Notes under the pieces: model-generated
Told to the model about the DNA's origin: nothing
What the model saw: only the letters and a program-made list of their open reading frames with translations
Databases searched by the model: none
NCBI GenBank assembly: GCA_963784885.1
Contig: CAWATA010000002.1
Coordinates: 310,001-374,000, forward strand
DNA length: 64,000 nt
DNA from: RHKX01 sp963784885
GTDB lineage: Bacteria > Actinomycetota > Thermoleophilia > Solirubrobacterales > 70-9
Direction: 5' to 3'
Part shown: one piece after another, positions 33,503 through 43,400 of the stretch
Numbering within the stretch: position 1 is the stretch's first letter
Layout: each line of letters begins with the position of its first letter
Translations under genes and position numbers: made by a program

Positions 33503-35731
33503 GTGCTGCGGAAGCCGACCAAGCGGCCGACCCCGTCGAACTGGGCGAGCCTGAAGCCCTTCGGGATCGGGGAGCAACGCCCCAACAACTTCGGCGAGGT
33601 CATCCGTGCGGGGTGGGAGAACCGCGACAGCGCCGGTTACGCCTGGCGGATCCTCAACCAGGGCGTCTGCGACGGGTGCGCGCTCGGCACGACCGGGATG
33701 AAGGACTGGACGATCCCGGGCGTCCATCTCTGCAACATCCGCCTCCGCCTGCTGCGACTCAACACGATGGGGCCGCTCGACCCCGAGCGCCTCGCCGACG
33801 TCGAGGCGCTGCGGGGGCTCCGCGGCGATGAGCTGCGCGGGCTCGGCCGGCTGCCGGAGCCGATGATCCGCCGCCACGGCGAGCCGGGGTTCACGCCGGT
33901 GTCGTGGGACGAGGCGCTCGCGACCGCCGCCGAGCGGATCGCCGCCGGCGACCCGGACCGCTGCGGCTTCTTCCTGACCAGCCGGGGGATGTCGAACGAG
34001 AGCTACTACGCGGCCCAGAAGGCGGTCCGCGCGATCGGGACCAACTCGATCGACAACGCCGCGCGGGTCTGCCACTCGCCGAGCACGTTCGCGCTCAAGG
34101 ACGCTCTCGGGGTCGGCGCCACGACCTGTTCCTACTCCGACTGGATCGGCACCGACGTCGTCGTCTTCATCGGGTCGAACGCCGCCAACAACCAGCCGGT
34201 CACGATGAAGTACCTCCACGTCGCGAAGAAGGCGGGGACGAAAGTCATCGTCGTCAACCCGTTTCGCGAGCCCGGAATGGAGCGCTACTGGATCCCCTCG
34301 AAGCCCGAGAGCGCGCTGTTCGGGACGAAGATCGCCGACGAGTTCTTCACCGTCAACACGGGCGGCGACATCGGCTTTCTCGTCGGCACGCTGAAGAGCC
34401 TGATCGAGATCGGCGGGGTCGATCACTCCTTCGTCAGCGAGCACACCGAGGGCTTCGAGGCGGTCAGTGAGATCGCCGCGGCTGCGAGCTGGGATGAGCT
34501 CGAGCTCCTCGCCGGGACCACCCGCGAGCGGATGGCGGAGTTCGCGGCGATCCTCGCTGCCGCGCGCAACGGCGTCCTCGTCTGGAGCATGGGCGTGACC
34601 CAGCACGAGCGCGGCGAGGACAACGTGAGAGCGATCGTCAACCTCGGTCTGGCTCGTGGCTGGATCGGCCGCGAGGGGTGCGGGCTGATGCCGATCCGTG
34701 GGCACTCCGGGGTCCAGGGCGGCGCCGAGATGGGCTGCTATTCGACCGCGTTTCCCGGTGGCGCCGAGGTCAACGCCGCCAACGCCGCTGCGTTGAGCGA
34801 GCGCTGGGAGTTCCCGGTCCCGACCGAGCCGGGACTGACTGCGCCGGCGATGGTCGATGCCGCCGGTCGCGGGGAGCTCGACGTCCTGTTCGCATCCGGC
34901 GGCAACTTCCTCGACGTCCTGCCCGGCCCCGACGCGGTCGCCGCGATGCTCGGAGAGGTGCCGCTGCGGGTCCACATGGACCTGGTCGCTTCCTCTCAGA
35001 TGCTCGTCGACCCGCCGCCCGGCGGCGCAGTGCTCCTGCTCCCCGCCGAGACCCGCTACGAGGCCGAGGGCGGGGTCACCGAGACGAGCACCGAGCGCCG
35101 GGTCATCTACAGCCCGCCGATCGCTCCGGGACGGATTCCCGGAGCGCGGCCGGAGTGGGATGTCTTCGGCGAGCTCGCAGCGCGGGTCCGCCCGGAGCTC
35201 GCCGAGCGGGTCCGGTTCGCGGGAACACCCGAGATCCGGGCCGAGATCGCAGCGATCGTGCCGCGCTACGAGCCGATCGCCGGGTTGAGCGAGGCCGGCG
35301 ACTCGTTCCAGTACGGAGGGGCGCACCTGCCGGACGGCTCCGAGTTCCCGACCGCCGACGGGCTGGCCCATTTCGTGCCGGTCGTCGTCCCCGATGCGGT
35401 TCCGCCCGATGGGCGGTTCGTCGTCTCGACCCGGCGGGGCAAGCAGTTCAACTCGATGGTCCAGGAGCGCTCCGACGCGATCACCGGCGCCGGGCGCGAC
35501 GCGGTTCTGCTCGCGGCGGCCGACGCCGAGCGGCTCGGCCTGGCCGACGGTGCCGACGTCCTCCTTCGCAACGACCACGGCGAGCTGCACTGCACCGTGC
35601 TGACGGCGCCACTCGCGCCCGGGAACCTCCAGGTCCACTGGCCCGAGGGCAACGTGCTGATCGGCGATCGCCGCTCGCCGCAGGCGGACGTCCCCGACTA
35701 CAACGCCCGGGTCGAGCTCGTTCCGCTCTGA
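33503..35731 (+). CDS. FdhF/YdeP-family molybdopterin oxidoreductase
   Basis: A 742-residue member of the formate-dehydrogenase-alpha-like YdeP family. A short Cys site (CDGCALG at about 56-59, Cys 77) is followed by the molybdopterin core: RCGFFLTSRGMSNESYY, SIDNAARVCHSPSTFALKD with the probable Mo-ligand Cys, VVFIGSNAANNQP, and GLMPIRGHSGVQGGAEMG. The C-terminal dinucleotide-binding domain holds TRRGKQFNSMVQ. No Tat signal is present. Redox partner and substrate are unknown. Its 3' end overlaps the convergent mobA by 34 bases. Confidence 0.9.
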   Translation: MLRKPTKRPTPSNWASLKPFGIGEQRPNNFGEVIRAGWENRDSAGYAWRILNQGVCDGCALGTTGMKDWTIPGVHLCNIRLRLLRLNTMGPLDPERLADVEALRGLRGDELRGLGRLPEPMIRRHGEPGFTPVSWDEALATAAERIAAGDPDRCGFFLTSRGMSNESYYAAQKAVRAIGTNSIDNAARVCHSPSTFALKDALGVGATTCSYSDWIGTDVVVFIGSNAANNQPVTMKYLHVAKKAGTKVIVVNPFREPGMERYWIPSKPESALFGTKIADEFFTVNTGGDIGFLVGTLKSLIEIGGVDHSFVSEHTEGFEAVSEIAAAASWDELELLAGTTRERMAEFAAILAAARNGVLVWSMGVTQHERGEDNVRAIVNLGLARGWIGREGCGLMPIRGHSGVQGGAEMGCYSTAFPGGAEVNAANAAALSERWEFPVPTEPGLTAPAMVDAAGRGELDVLFASGGNFLDVLPGPDAVAAMLGEVPLRVHMDLVASSQMLVDPPPGGAVLLLPAETRYEAEGGVTETSTERRVIYSPPIAPGRIPGARPEWDVFGELAARVRPELAERVRFAGTPEIRAEIAAIVPRYEPIAGLSEAGDSFQYGGAHLPDGSEFPTADGLAHFVPVVVPDAVPPDGRFVVSTRRGKQFNSMVQERSDAITGAGRDAVLLAAADAERLGLADGADVLLRNDHGELHCTVLTAPLAPGNLQVHWPEGNVLIGDRRSPQADVPDYNARVELVPL

Positions 35732-36303
35732 GGCCCGAGGAGCCGCTCGGCGAGCTTCAGCCCGGCCTGGTCGTTGACGTTGGCGAACATCTCGGCCGGA
35801 TCCCCGAAGGCGCGCAGCTCCGCTCCGGCGATCGCCTCGGCACCGAGCTCGGCCACGAGCCTGACGAGCGGCTCGCCCGTCGTCAGCGCCTGACGGAGGC
35901 GATCGAGCAGCGATGGGTCCCAGCGCGCGACGAGCGGTTGCGGCCGCGGGTCGGCCGGGACGACGAGCGGGGCGTCGCGGGAGGCTAGCTCCTTGAGCAG
36001 CGCGGGCGGCACGAGCGGGACGTCGCAGGCGACGACGACGCTGGGCTCGCCGCTCGACTCGAGCGCCGCGACGATCCCATGCAACGGATGGGCCGCGCCG
36101 GCCTCCTCGATCAGCACTTCGCAGTCGAGGGCGGGCAGTTCGCTGTCGGCCTTGGCGACGACCACGGGTTCCAGCTCGGCGGCGCGTGCTGCGGCGAGCG
36201 GGTAGGAGATCAGCGGCCGGCCGGCGAGCTCCACCGTCGGCTTCGGCCTGCCCATCCGGCGGCTCAGGCCGCCCGCCAGGATCGCCGCGCGTCGTGCGTT
36301 CAC
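35698..36303 (-). CDS. mobA: Molybdenum cofactor guanylyltransferase MobA
   Basis: A 201-residue nucleotidyltransferase. AAILAGGLSRRMGRPKPTVELAGRPLI is the GTP-binding signature, followed by VVVACDVPLVPPALLKEL with the metal-binding Asp and the ending MFANVNDQAGL. It attaches GMP to molybdopterin to form MGD, the cofactor form used by both oxidoreductases in this window. The GTG at 36303 has GAGACT 6 bases upstream; a much longer in-frame reading upstream is only antisense shadow of moeA. Confidence 0.92.
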   Translation of the reverse strand: MNARRAAILAGGLSRRMGRPKPTVELAGRPLISYPLAAARAAELEPVVVAKADSELPALDCEVLIEEAGAAHPLHGIVAALESSGEPSVVVACDVPLVPPALLKELASRDAPLVVPADPRPQPLVARWDPSLLDRLRQALTTGEPLVRLVAELGAEAIAGAELRAFGDPAEMFANVNDQAGLKLAERLLGPQSGTSSTRAL

Positions 36304-36339
36304 GGCTCCAGTCTCGCAGCGATCGGCGATGATCTCGGC

Positions 36340-37551
36340 GTGGGACTGATCGACATCGACGCCGCCCGCGCGCGGGTTCTCGCCCGGGTCGGGCCGACCG
36401 GCTCCGAGGACGTCGCGCTGCGCCGCGCGGAGGGCCGCCGCCTCGCCGCGGCGGCTCGCTCCAGGGTCGACGTGCCCGGGTTCGACAACTCGGCGATGGA
36501 CGGCTGGGCCGTCCGCGCGACGGACACAGGGGGCGCGACGGCAGAGGCTCCCGCTCGGCTCCGGATCGTCGGCGAGTCCCGCGCCGGCCAACCGGCCGCC
36601 GCCGAGGTCGGCGGCGGCGAGGCGGTCGCGATCTCGACCGGGGCGATGGTGCCCGGCGGCGCCGATGCGGTCGTGCGGGTCGAGGACACCGAACGGCGCG
36701 ACGGCGAGGTCGCGATCGGGGCCGCCGTCGAGGCCGGCACGAACATTCGCCGGCGCGCGGAGGACATCACCGCCGGCGAGGAGATCCTCGCGCCGGGGAC
36801 GCTCGTCGGCGCCGCCGAGCTCGGCGCCCTCGCCGCGGGCGGCATCCCGAGCGTCGCCTGTGCGCGGCGCCCCCGGGTCGCCGTGCTCCTGACCGGAGAC
36901 GAGCTCGTCGAGCCCGAGCGCGAACTGGGACCCGGACAGATCCACGACTCCAACGCCTACGCAGTTCCGCCGCTGGCGAGCGCGGCGGGGGCGGAGGTCG
37001 GCGTCGTCGAGGTGATCGGCGACGACCGCGACGGGACCGCCGAAGCGATTCGGCGCGGGCTCGAGGGCGACCTGCTGGTCGTCTGCGGCGGCGTCTCCGT
37101 CGGCGAGCACGACCACGTCCGCCCGGCGCTCGAGTCGCTCGGCGTCGCGCAGGACTTCTGGGGGGTCTCGCTGCGCCCGGGCAAGCCGACCTACTTCGGG
37201 GTCTCTCCGGCCGGCACGCTCGTCTTCGGCCTTCCCGGCAACCCGGTCTCGGCGATGGTCACCTTCCTGCTCTTCGTCCGCCCGGCGCTGCTCGCGATGC
37301 AGGGGGCCGATCCGGCGGCGCGTGAGCTGACCGCGAGGCTGACGAGCGCCTACACGAAGGTCCGCGGCCGGGCGGAGGCGATCCGGGTCCGCGTCTCAGC
37401 CGGGCCTCGCGGCTGGGAGATCGAGCCGACGGGAGCCCAGGGCTCCCACGTGCTGACTTCGATGATCGGCGCCGACGGCCTGGCGTTCGCCCCGGCCGAC
37501 TCGGTCGAGCTCGCGGCCGGCACCGAGCTCCGGGTGGAGCTGCTCGGGTGA
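36340..37551 (+). CDS. moeA: Molybdopterin molybdenumtransferase MoeA
   Basis: A 403-residue protein with DVPGFDNSAMDGWAVRATDT, STGAMVPGGADAVVRVEDT, VAVLLTGDELVEP, HDSNAYAVPPLASAAGAEV, the catalytic GGVSVGEHDHVRPAL, and FGLPGNPVSAMVTFLLFVRP. It inserts molybdate into adenylated molybdopterin. The GTG at 36340 gives normal MoeA length and lies 6 bases after GATGAT; it is divergent from mobA across 36 bases. It overlaps the region of the moaD-moaE fusion start. Confidence 0.94.
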   Translation: MGLIDIDAARARVLARVGPTGSEDVALRRAEGRRLAAAARSRVDVPGFDNSAMDGWAVRATDTGGATAEAPARLRIVGESRAGQPAAAEVGGGEAVAISTGAMVPGGADAVVRVEDTERRDGEVAIGAAVEAGTNIRRRAEDITAGEEILAPGTLVGAAELGALAAGGIPSVACARRPRVAVLLTGDELVEPERELGPGQIHDSNAYAVPPLASAAGAEVGVVEVIGDDRDGTAEAIRRGLEGDLLVVCGGVSVGEHDHVRPALESLGVAQDFWGVSLRPGKPTYFGVSPAGTLVFGLPGNPVSAMVTFLLFVRPALLAMQGADPAARELTARLTSAYTKVRGRAEAIRVRVSAGPRGWEIEPTGAQGSHVLTSMIGADGLAFAPADSVELAAGTELRVELLG

Positions 37552-37558
37552 ACGGCGC

Positions 37559-37564
37559 TAGCCT
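37559..37564 (+). promoter_or_regulatory. -10-like TAGCCT inside the moeA/moaDE junction
   Basis: TAGCCT is 7 bases before the ATG at 37572. It could give the moaDE-moaC unit its own leaderless transcript as well as read-through from moeA. Confidence 0.4.
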
Positions 37565-37571
37565 CGGCACC

Positions 37572-38246
37572 ATGGATGCGATGCGAGTCGACGTGCGCCT
37601 GTTCGCGATTCTGCGCGAGCGCGCGGGGCGCGACCGGATCGAGGTCGAGCTCGACCCCGGCGCGACGGTCGCCGACGCCATCGGCGTGCTCGCCGAGCAT
37701 GCGGCGCTCCGCGGGGTGCTCGACCGGCTGCCGGTGACGTTGGCCGTCAACCGCGACTACGCCGCCCCCGAGACCGAGCTCCATGCCGGCGACGAGCTCG
37801 CGTTGATCCCGCCGGTCAGCGGCGGATCGGCCGATGTACACGCTCGCGTCTCGGCCGAGCCGCTCTCGCTGGATGCGGTCTCGGCGCTGGTCGTCCGCCC
37901 CGGCGCCGGGGCGATCGTCTCCTTCCAGGGCGTGACCCGGACCGTCGACAGCCTCGAGTACGAGGCCTACGCGGAGATGGCGGAGGAGCGGATCGGCGCG
38001 ATCCTCGTGGAGTGCCGGGAGCGGAACGGGCTCGAGGCGATCGCCGCTGAGCATCGGACCGGGACCGTTGCGCTCGGCGAGCCGAGCGTGATCGTCGCGG
38101 CGGCGGCGGCGCATCGCGGCGAGGCCTTCGCCGGGGCCCGCGAGGCGATCGACCGGATCAAGGCCGAGGCTCCGATCTGGAAGCGAGAGATCGAGGGGGG
38201 TGAGTCGCGATGGGTGGAGGGCCAGAACCCGGTTCGGCCGGCCTGA
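37572..38246 (+). CDS. MoaD-MoaE fusion (molybdopterin synthase, MoaX type)
   Basis: A protein of about 224 residues with both molybdopterin synthase subunits in one chain. Residues of about 1-85 are a ubiquitin-fold MoaD (VDVRLFAILRERAGRDRIEV...AVNRDYAAPETELHAGDELALIPPVSGG). They run straight into MoaE (VHARVSAEPLSLDAVSALV, GAIVSFQGVTRTVD, LEYEAYAEMAEERI, EHRTGTVALGEPSVIVAAAAAHRGEAF, IKAEAPIWKREI). The MoaD C-terminal Gly-Gly, which must be free for thiocarboxylation, is internal here, so proteolytic release is expected, as reported for mycobacterial MoaX. The start could also be the GTG at 37548 or the ATG at 37581. The MoaE part overlaps moaC by 37 bases. Confidence 0.93.
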   Translation: MDAMRVDVRLFAILRERAGRDRIEVELDPGATVADAIGVLAEHAALRGVLDRLPVTLAVNRDYAAPETELHAGDELALIPPVSGGSADVHARVSAEPLSLDAVSALVVRPGAGAIVSFQGVTRTVDSLEYEAYAEMAEERIGAILVECRERNGLEAIAAEHRTGTVALGEPSVIVAAAAAHRGEAFAGAREAIDRIKAEAPIWKREIEGGESRWVEGQNPVRPA

Positions 38247-38713
38247 CCCACATCGGCCCCGACGGCGCCGCTCGGATGGTCGACGTCGGGGCCAAGGCCG
38301 AGAGCGAGCGCCGAGCGGTTGCCGAGGCCCGGATCCGGATGGACCCGGCGACGGCGCGGGCGGTCGAAGCCGGCGACGGGCCCAAGGGGGACGTCCTCGG
38401 AACCGCGAGGATCGCCGGGATCGGCGCCGCCAAGCAGGCCGGGTCGCTGGTGCCGCTGGCGCATCCGATCTCGCTCAGCTTCGTCGACGTGCGCGGTGAG
38501 ATCGACGTCGTCGCGGGCGTGATCGAGCTGACGGCAGAGGCTCGATGCGTCGGCCGGACCGGCGTCGAGATCGAGGCGATGGCCGCGGCCTCGATCGCCG
38601 CCCTGACCGTCTACGACATGTGCAAGGCGCTCGAGCGCGGCGTCGTGATCGAGCGCGTCCGTCTGATCCACAAGAGCGGCGGCAAGAGCGGCGAATGGAA
38701 TGCCGATGGCTGA
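38210..38713 (+). CDS. moaC: Cyclic pyranopterin monophosphate synthase MoaC
   Basis: A 167-residue protein. RMVDVGAKAESERRAVAEARI is the N-terminal signature; KGDVLGTARIAGIGAAKQAGSLVPLAHP, EARCVGRTGVEIEAMAAASIAALTVYDMCKAL and VRLIHKSGGKSGEW contain the conserved His, Lys and Glu residues. It converts 3',8-cyclo-GTP from MoaA to cPMP. It overlaps the moaDE fusion by 37 bases in another frame, implying tight cotranscription. Confidence 0.95.
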   Translation: MGGGPEPGSAGLTHIGPDGAARMVDVGAKAESERRAVAEARIRMDPATARAVEAGDGPKGDVLGTARIAGIGAAKQAGSLVPLAHPISLSFVDVRGEIDVVAGVIELTAEARCVGRTGVEIEAMAAASIAALTVYDMCKALERGVVIERVRLIHKSGGKSGEWNADG

Positions 38714-38760
38714 GCGCGGGCCATCCCGGCGCCGCATGGTGTCGTCAACCCGGCCCACCG

Positions 38761-39270
38761 ATGACTGAGGCGTCGCGGGCTGACGCGCCGCGAGCAGCGA
38801 TCCTGACGATCAGCTCCTCGCGAGCCGACGGCAGCGCATCCGAGGACGAGAGCGGGGAGGGACTCGCAGCCTTCGCCGTGGCGATCGGCGCCGAGGTCGT
38901 CGCCCGCGACCTGATCGGCGACGATCGGGACCTGATCGCCGAGCACCTGCGCTACCTCTGCGACGAGGTCGGGTGCGATCTGCTGATGACGACCGGGGGA
39001 ACCGGCTTCGCGCCCGACGACGTAACCCCGGAGGCGACGCTCGCGGTCGCCGATCGCGAGGCGCCCGGGATCGCCGAGGCGATGCGCCTCGCCTCGCGCG
39101 ATCACACGCCGCACTGGATGCTCTCTCGGAACGCCGCGGTGATCCGCGGCGCCACGCTGATCGTCAACTTCCCGGGCAGCCCGAAGGCGATCGGCGAGGC
39201 GGGGGAGGCCATCGCGAAGTCGCTCCCGCACGCTCTGCGGCTGCTCGCCGGCGGCACCGGCGAGCACTAG
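38761..39270 (+). CDS. Molybdopterin adenylyltransferase MogA/MoaB
   Basis: A 169-residue protein of the MogA/MoaB family. AAILTISSSRADGSASEDESG is the N-terminal phosphate loop, followed by LLMTTGGTGFAPDDVTPEATLAVADREAPGIAEAM and TLIVNFPGSPKAIGEAGEAI. It adenylates molybdopterin ahead of MoeA. The ATG at 38761 is chosen on homology; no ribosome binding site is obvious and it lies 47 bases after moaC. It converges with the phosphoesterase, leaving only 4 bases between the two. Confidence 0.92.
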   Translation: MTEASRADAPRAAILTISSSRADGSASEDESGEGLAAFAVAIGAEVVARDLIGDDRDLIAEHLRYLCDEVGCDLLMTTGGTGFAPDDVTPEATLAVADREAPGIAEAMRLASRDHTPHWMLSRNAAVIRGATLIVNFPGSPKAIGEAGEAIAKSLPHALRLLAGGTGEH

Positions 39271-39274
39271 CCGC

Positions 39275-40402
39275 CTAACGCGGCCCGGCGCGCCCGGCGA
39301 GGACCTCGCGGTCGACGTCGAGCAGCAGCTCGACGAGCTCCGGCGGGCCCGCTTCGCCGACGACGACCATCGAGCCGGGCCAGAACGGGCTCTGGGGCAC
39401 CGCCCGGCCGAGCAGCGCTTCGGCGTAGAGCCAGTTGCCGGTGTTGTGGAGGGTCACCCCGTTGCGGGCCCAGGCCGGCGAGTCCGGCTTGTCCTCCTCG
39501 CCGGGAAGCGACCCGCGGCGGTGGATGTGGCCGAAGATCACGTGCTCGGCGTCGATCTCGAGCTGCGTCACCACCTCGTGCATCGCGTTGACTCCGGCCC
39601 GGCCGATCTCCGCGATCGAGAAGTCCCGGTTGAACCGGCCGAGACCGGCGCGCTCGAGCCCTCGCAGCGTCGCCGGTATGACCGCTGAGCCGAGCAGCTT
39701 GCCGCGGATCGTCCGCGCCTTCCCGGAGGCGCCCCCGATCGTCTCCCAGATCTGCATTGCCCGCGAGCGCCCCTCCTCGTCGCTGCCGAGGCCGCGGCCG
39801 CCCTGCGCGAGGTTGAAGATCAGGTCGTAGACCGGCGCGTGAACCTCCTCGTAGTCGAGCGGGGAGTCGCGTCGCCCGGTCGGGATGCCGGCGAGCCGGT
39901 CCACCGTCGCCACGGCCAAGCGCTCGATCGTCGGCAGCGTCATGTGGCTGTCGAGGTAGTGACCGTGGGTCGCATAGACGTCCTCGCGAACCCAGACACC
40001 GGGATAGCGGACCTCGAGCCGCGCCTCGCCGAGCCAGTCGGCGATCGACCGCACCGCGGGGTGCGGCTCGCTCACCACCTCGTCGAGGGCGGTCAGGCCC
40101 GAGCCGTTCCTGGTGCCCTCGAGCCACGGGCCGAGGAGCCGGTGGTCGTGGTTGCCGGGAACCAGCACGACCGCGTGCCCGGCGAAGGCCCGTCCGATCT
40201 CGGTGAAGAACTCCTCCGTCTCTCTCAGCGACTCACCGAGCGGGCCGTCGCGCAACTCGATCGTGTCGCCGAGCAGCACCAGCCGTTCGGCCCCGACGTC
40301 CGCGATCGCCTCCAGGAGTCGCTCGCGGATCGCGGGGCGTCTGAGGACGTCGGCGCCGGAGGCGGCGCCGAGGTGGAGGTCGGAGATGAGAACGGTCGTC
40401 AT
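39275..40402 (-). CDS. Calcineurin-type metallophosphoesterase
   Basis: A 375-residue protein with all metal-binding motifs of the family: VLISDLHLGAASG, VLLGDTIELRDG, VLVPGNHDHRLLG, YATHGHYLDSH and VIFGHIHRRGSLPG. It could act on nucleotides, phosphodiesters or phosphoproteins; nothing in the sequence decides. GAGGA lies 8 bases before the ATG. It is divergent from the aldehyde dehydrogenase/alcohol oxidase fusion. Confidence 0.9.
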   Translation of the reverse strand: MTTVLISDLHLGAASGADVLRRPAIRERLLEAIADVGAERLVLLGDTIELRDGPLGESLRETEEFFTEIGRAFAGHAVVLVPGNHDHRLLGPWLEGTRNGSGLTALDEVVSEPHPAVRSIADWLGEARLEVRYPGVWVREDVYATHGHYLDSHMTLPTIERLAVATVDRLAGIPTGRRDSPLDYEEVHAPVYDLIFNLAQGGRGLGSDEEGRSRAMQIWETIGGASGKARTIRGKLLGSAVIPATLRGLERAGLGRFNRDFSIAEIGRAGVNAMHEVVTQLEIDAEHVIFGHIHRRGSLPGEEDKPDSPAWARNGVTLHNTGNWLYAEALLGRAVPQSPFWPGSMVVVGEAGPPELVELLLDVDREVLAGRAGPR

Positions 40403-40475
40403 CGCAGCAATCCTCGCAACTCCGATCGTCCGGCACCCCTCGCCGGATCACCCTGGACCCGCGGCGAGCGGCGGA

Positions 40476-40481
40476 TAGACT
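40476..40481 (+). promoter_or_regulatory. -10-like TAGACT for the ALDH-GMC fusion
   Basis: TAGACT lies 11 bases before the ATG at 40493 and 20 before an in-frame GTG at 40502 that has GGAGAG directly before it. Either start is possible. Confidence 0.4.
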
Positions 40482-40492
40482 CGCATGCAGAA

Positions 40493-43400
40493 ATGGAGAG
40501 CGTGACGTCAACCGGCGGAGACGCCCAGGCGACGACCAACGGAGCCGGCATCGCGGTGGAGAACCCCGCAACCGGCGAGACGCTCGCAACCGTGCCCGCC
40601 CTCGGGCGCGCCGAGGTCGAGGCGCTCGCCGCCGCCGCCCGCGAGGCCCAGCCCGGCTGGTGGCGGGCCGGCTTCGAGGAGCGGGCCCGGGTGATGATGG
40701 CCGCCCGCGCCTGGATGGTCGCGAACGGCGATCGGATCGTCGAGACGATCTGCGGGGAGACCGGCAAGACCGCCGATGAGACGATGTTCGCCGAGCTCGG
40801 GTACGGGGTCTCCGCGCTCGAGTTCTGGTCCAAGAGCGCCGCCGGGATGCTGGCGGACGAGATCGTCTCGACGGCGTCGCCCTCGGTCCGCGGCGGCCGC
40901 GAGCTCAAGGTCCGCTACGAGCCGGCCGGGATCGTCGGCGTCATCGGACCGTGGAACTTCCCCCTGATCAACTCCTTCGGCGACTGCGTCCCGGCGCTGA
41001 TGGCCGGCAACGCCGTCATCCTCAAGCCCTCGGAGGTGACGCCGCTGACGTCGCTTCTGATGGCTGAGATGCTCGCCGAGGCGGGGATGCCCGACGGCGT
41101 CTTCGCCGTCGCCACCGGCCGCGGCGAGACCGGCTCGGCGCTCGTCGACCTCGCCGACTACGTGATGTTCACCGGATCGGTCGAGACCGGGAAGAAGGTG
41201 ATGGCGCAGGCCGCGGAGACGCTGACCCCGGTCAGCCTCGAGCTCGGCGGCAAGGACCCGATGATCGTCCTCTCCGACGCCGACCTCGAGCGCGCCGTCA
41301 ACGCCGCCGTCACCTACGGGCTCAACAACAGCGGCCAGGTCTGCATCTCCGTCGAGCGGATCTACGTCGAGGACGCCGTGCACGACGAGTTCGTGGAGCG
41401 GCTGACCGAGCGCGTCGAGGTCCTCCGCCAGGGCCCGCCCGGCGAGCTCGGGTCGGTCGACGTCGGCGCGATCATCTTTCCGCCACAGCTCGACCTGATC
41501 GACGCCCACGTCCGCGACGCGGTCGAGCGCGGCGCCGAGGTCCGGACCGGGGGGCGGGTCGGCGAGGGCCCGGGCCGCTTCTACGAGCCGACGGTGCTGA
41601 CCGGCGTCGACCACTCGATGCTCTGCATGACCGAGGAGACGTTCGGCCCGACCCTGCCGGTGATGCGGGTCAACGACGCCGAGGAGGCGGTCGCGTTGGC
41701 GAACGAGGGCCGGTACGGGCTGCAGGCGTCGGTCTGGACCCGCGACACCGTGCGCGGCGAGGAGATCGCCCGCCGGATCGAGGCCGGCGTCGCCTGCGTC
41801 AACGACGCCCAGCTCAACTACTCGGCGCTCGAGTTGCCGATGGGCGGCTGGAAGCAGTCGGGCCTCGGCTCCCGCCACGGCGCCGAGGGGATCCGCAAGT
41901 ACACCCGCCGCCAATCGATCCTCGTGACCCCCGGGTACGCGCCCGCGCGCGAGGTCCAGATGCTCCCCTACGCCGGCGAGGTCACCGCGCAGATCTCCGA
42001 GGCGATGTCGGCCTTCGCTGCGAGCGAGCTGTTCGACGACGCCCAGCGGGCGACGCTGACGGCGCTCTGCGACACCTGGGTGCCATCGCTCGAGGCGCCC
42101 GGCGGCGCCGATCCGACCGGCTTCTGGGCACGCTCGGCGAGCGACTACTCGGTCCCGATGGCGGTGGAGCTCGCGCTGCTTCAGTCGGGCGCTCCGGCGG
42201 AGCAGCTCGACGGCCTGCGCGGCCTCCTCGACGCCCTCGCCGCCGAGGGGATGGGGGCGCAGGTCCCCCAGGAGTCCCGGGAGGCGATCGTCACCGCGTT
42301 CATGGCCGACCCCGAGGCCGCGGCCGGGCTCGACGTGCTGCGCGGCGCCTGCCTGTCGCTGCACTACGCGCTCCCCGACGCCGGGACCGGGATCAACCCG
42401 AACTGGCCCGGCATCGGCTACCCGGGGCCGCAGGCGCTCCCGAAGCCGGCCGCCGAAGTCGAGCGGCCGATCGTCCCGATCGTCCCCGCCGAACCGGAGA
42501 TCGCGCTCACGGCTGATGCGGTCGTCGTCGGGTCGGGGGCCGGGGGAGGGGTGATCGCCGGCGAGCTCGCGGCGGCGGGCAAGCAGGTCTGCGTCCTCGA
42601 GATGGGCGGATATCACGACGAGTCCGAGTTCAACGGTCTCGAGCTCTGGGCCTACCAGCACATCTTCCTCAACGGCGGCCCGTTCGCGACCGCGGAGGGC
42701 CAGGTCTCGATCCAGGCGGGCTCGGCGCTCGGCGGCGGCACCGTCCTCAACTGGACCAACTGCCTGCGGACCACCGACCACGTGCGGGCGGAGTGGGCCG
42801 CGCACGGCCTCGACGGCGTCGACGGCCCCGACTACGACGCCGACATGGACGCGGTCTGGGAGCGCCTCGGCGTCACCGGCGAGTGCAGCGACCTCAACGG
42901 CCCCCACCGGCTGCTCCAGAAGGGCTGCGAGGCGCGCGGGCTCGACTTCCGGGGCATCACCCGGAACACGGACCCCGCCACCTATGACCCGGTGACCGCC
43001 GGCTACATGGGGTTCGGCGACCAGTCGGGCTCGAAACGCTCGACCGCGAAGACCTACCTCGCCGACGCCGCCGCCAAGGGCGCCGACTTCCTCGTCCACT
43101 GCCGCGTCGATCGCGTGATCGTCGAGAACGGCCGCGCCGCCGGCGTCGAGGCGACCTACGCCGACCCGGAGGGCCGGACGGCGTCGGTCACGGTCCGGGC
43201 GCCGACCGTGGTCGTCGCCTGTGGCTCGGTCGAGTCGCCGGCGCTCCTGCTCCGCAGCGAGATCGGCGGCCCCGCGGTCGGCGACTACCTGCGGCTGCAC
43301 CCCACCAGCGTCGTCTTCGGCTACCACGAGGAGGCACAGGACCCATGGTGGGGCCCGCCCCAGGCCGGCCTCTCGCACGAGTTCGCCGACCTCGAGGACG

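Noticed and set aside
32135..35638. A 1167-codon open frame on the minus strand
   Set aside because: It runs antisense through rpiB, fdhD's partner oxidoreductase and tkt, which have clear family motifs. The translation is Arg/Asp/Gly-rich and low in conserved patterns, a typical shadow frame in GC-rich DNA. It only coincides with the real fdhD on that strand in another frame.
33503..35731. Selenocysteine in the molybdoenzymes
   Set aside because: No in-frame TGA occurs in either oxidoreductase. The YdeP-like enzyme has a Cys (VCHSPST), and no SECIS-like hairpin was sought beyond that.
35698..37116. Long minus-strand reading of mobA up to 37116
   Set aside because: Only the last 201 codons match MobA; the rest is antisense to moeA.
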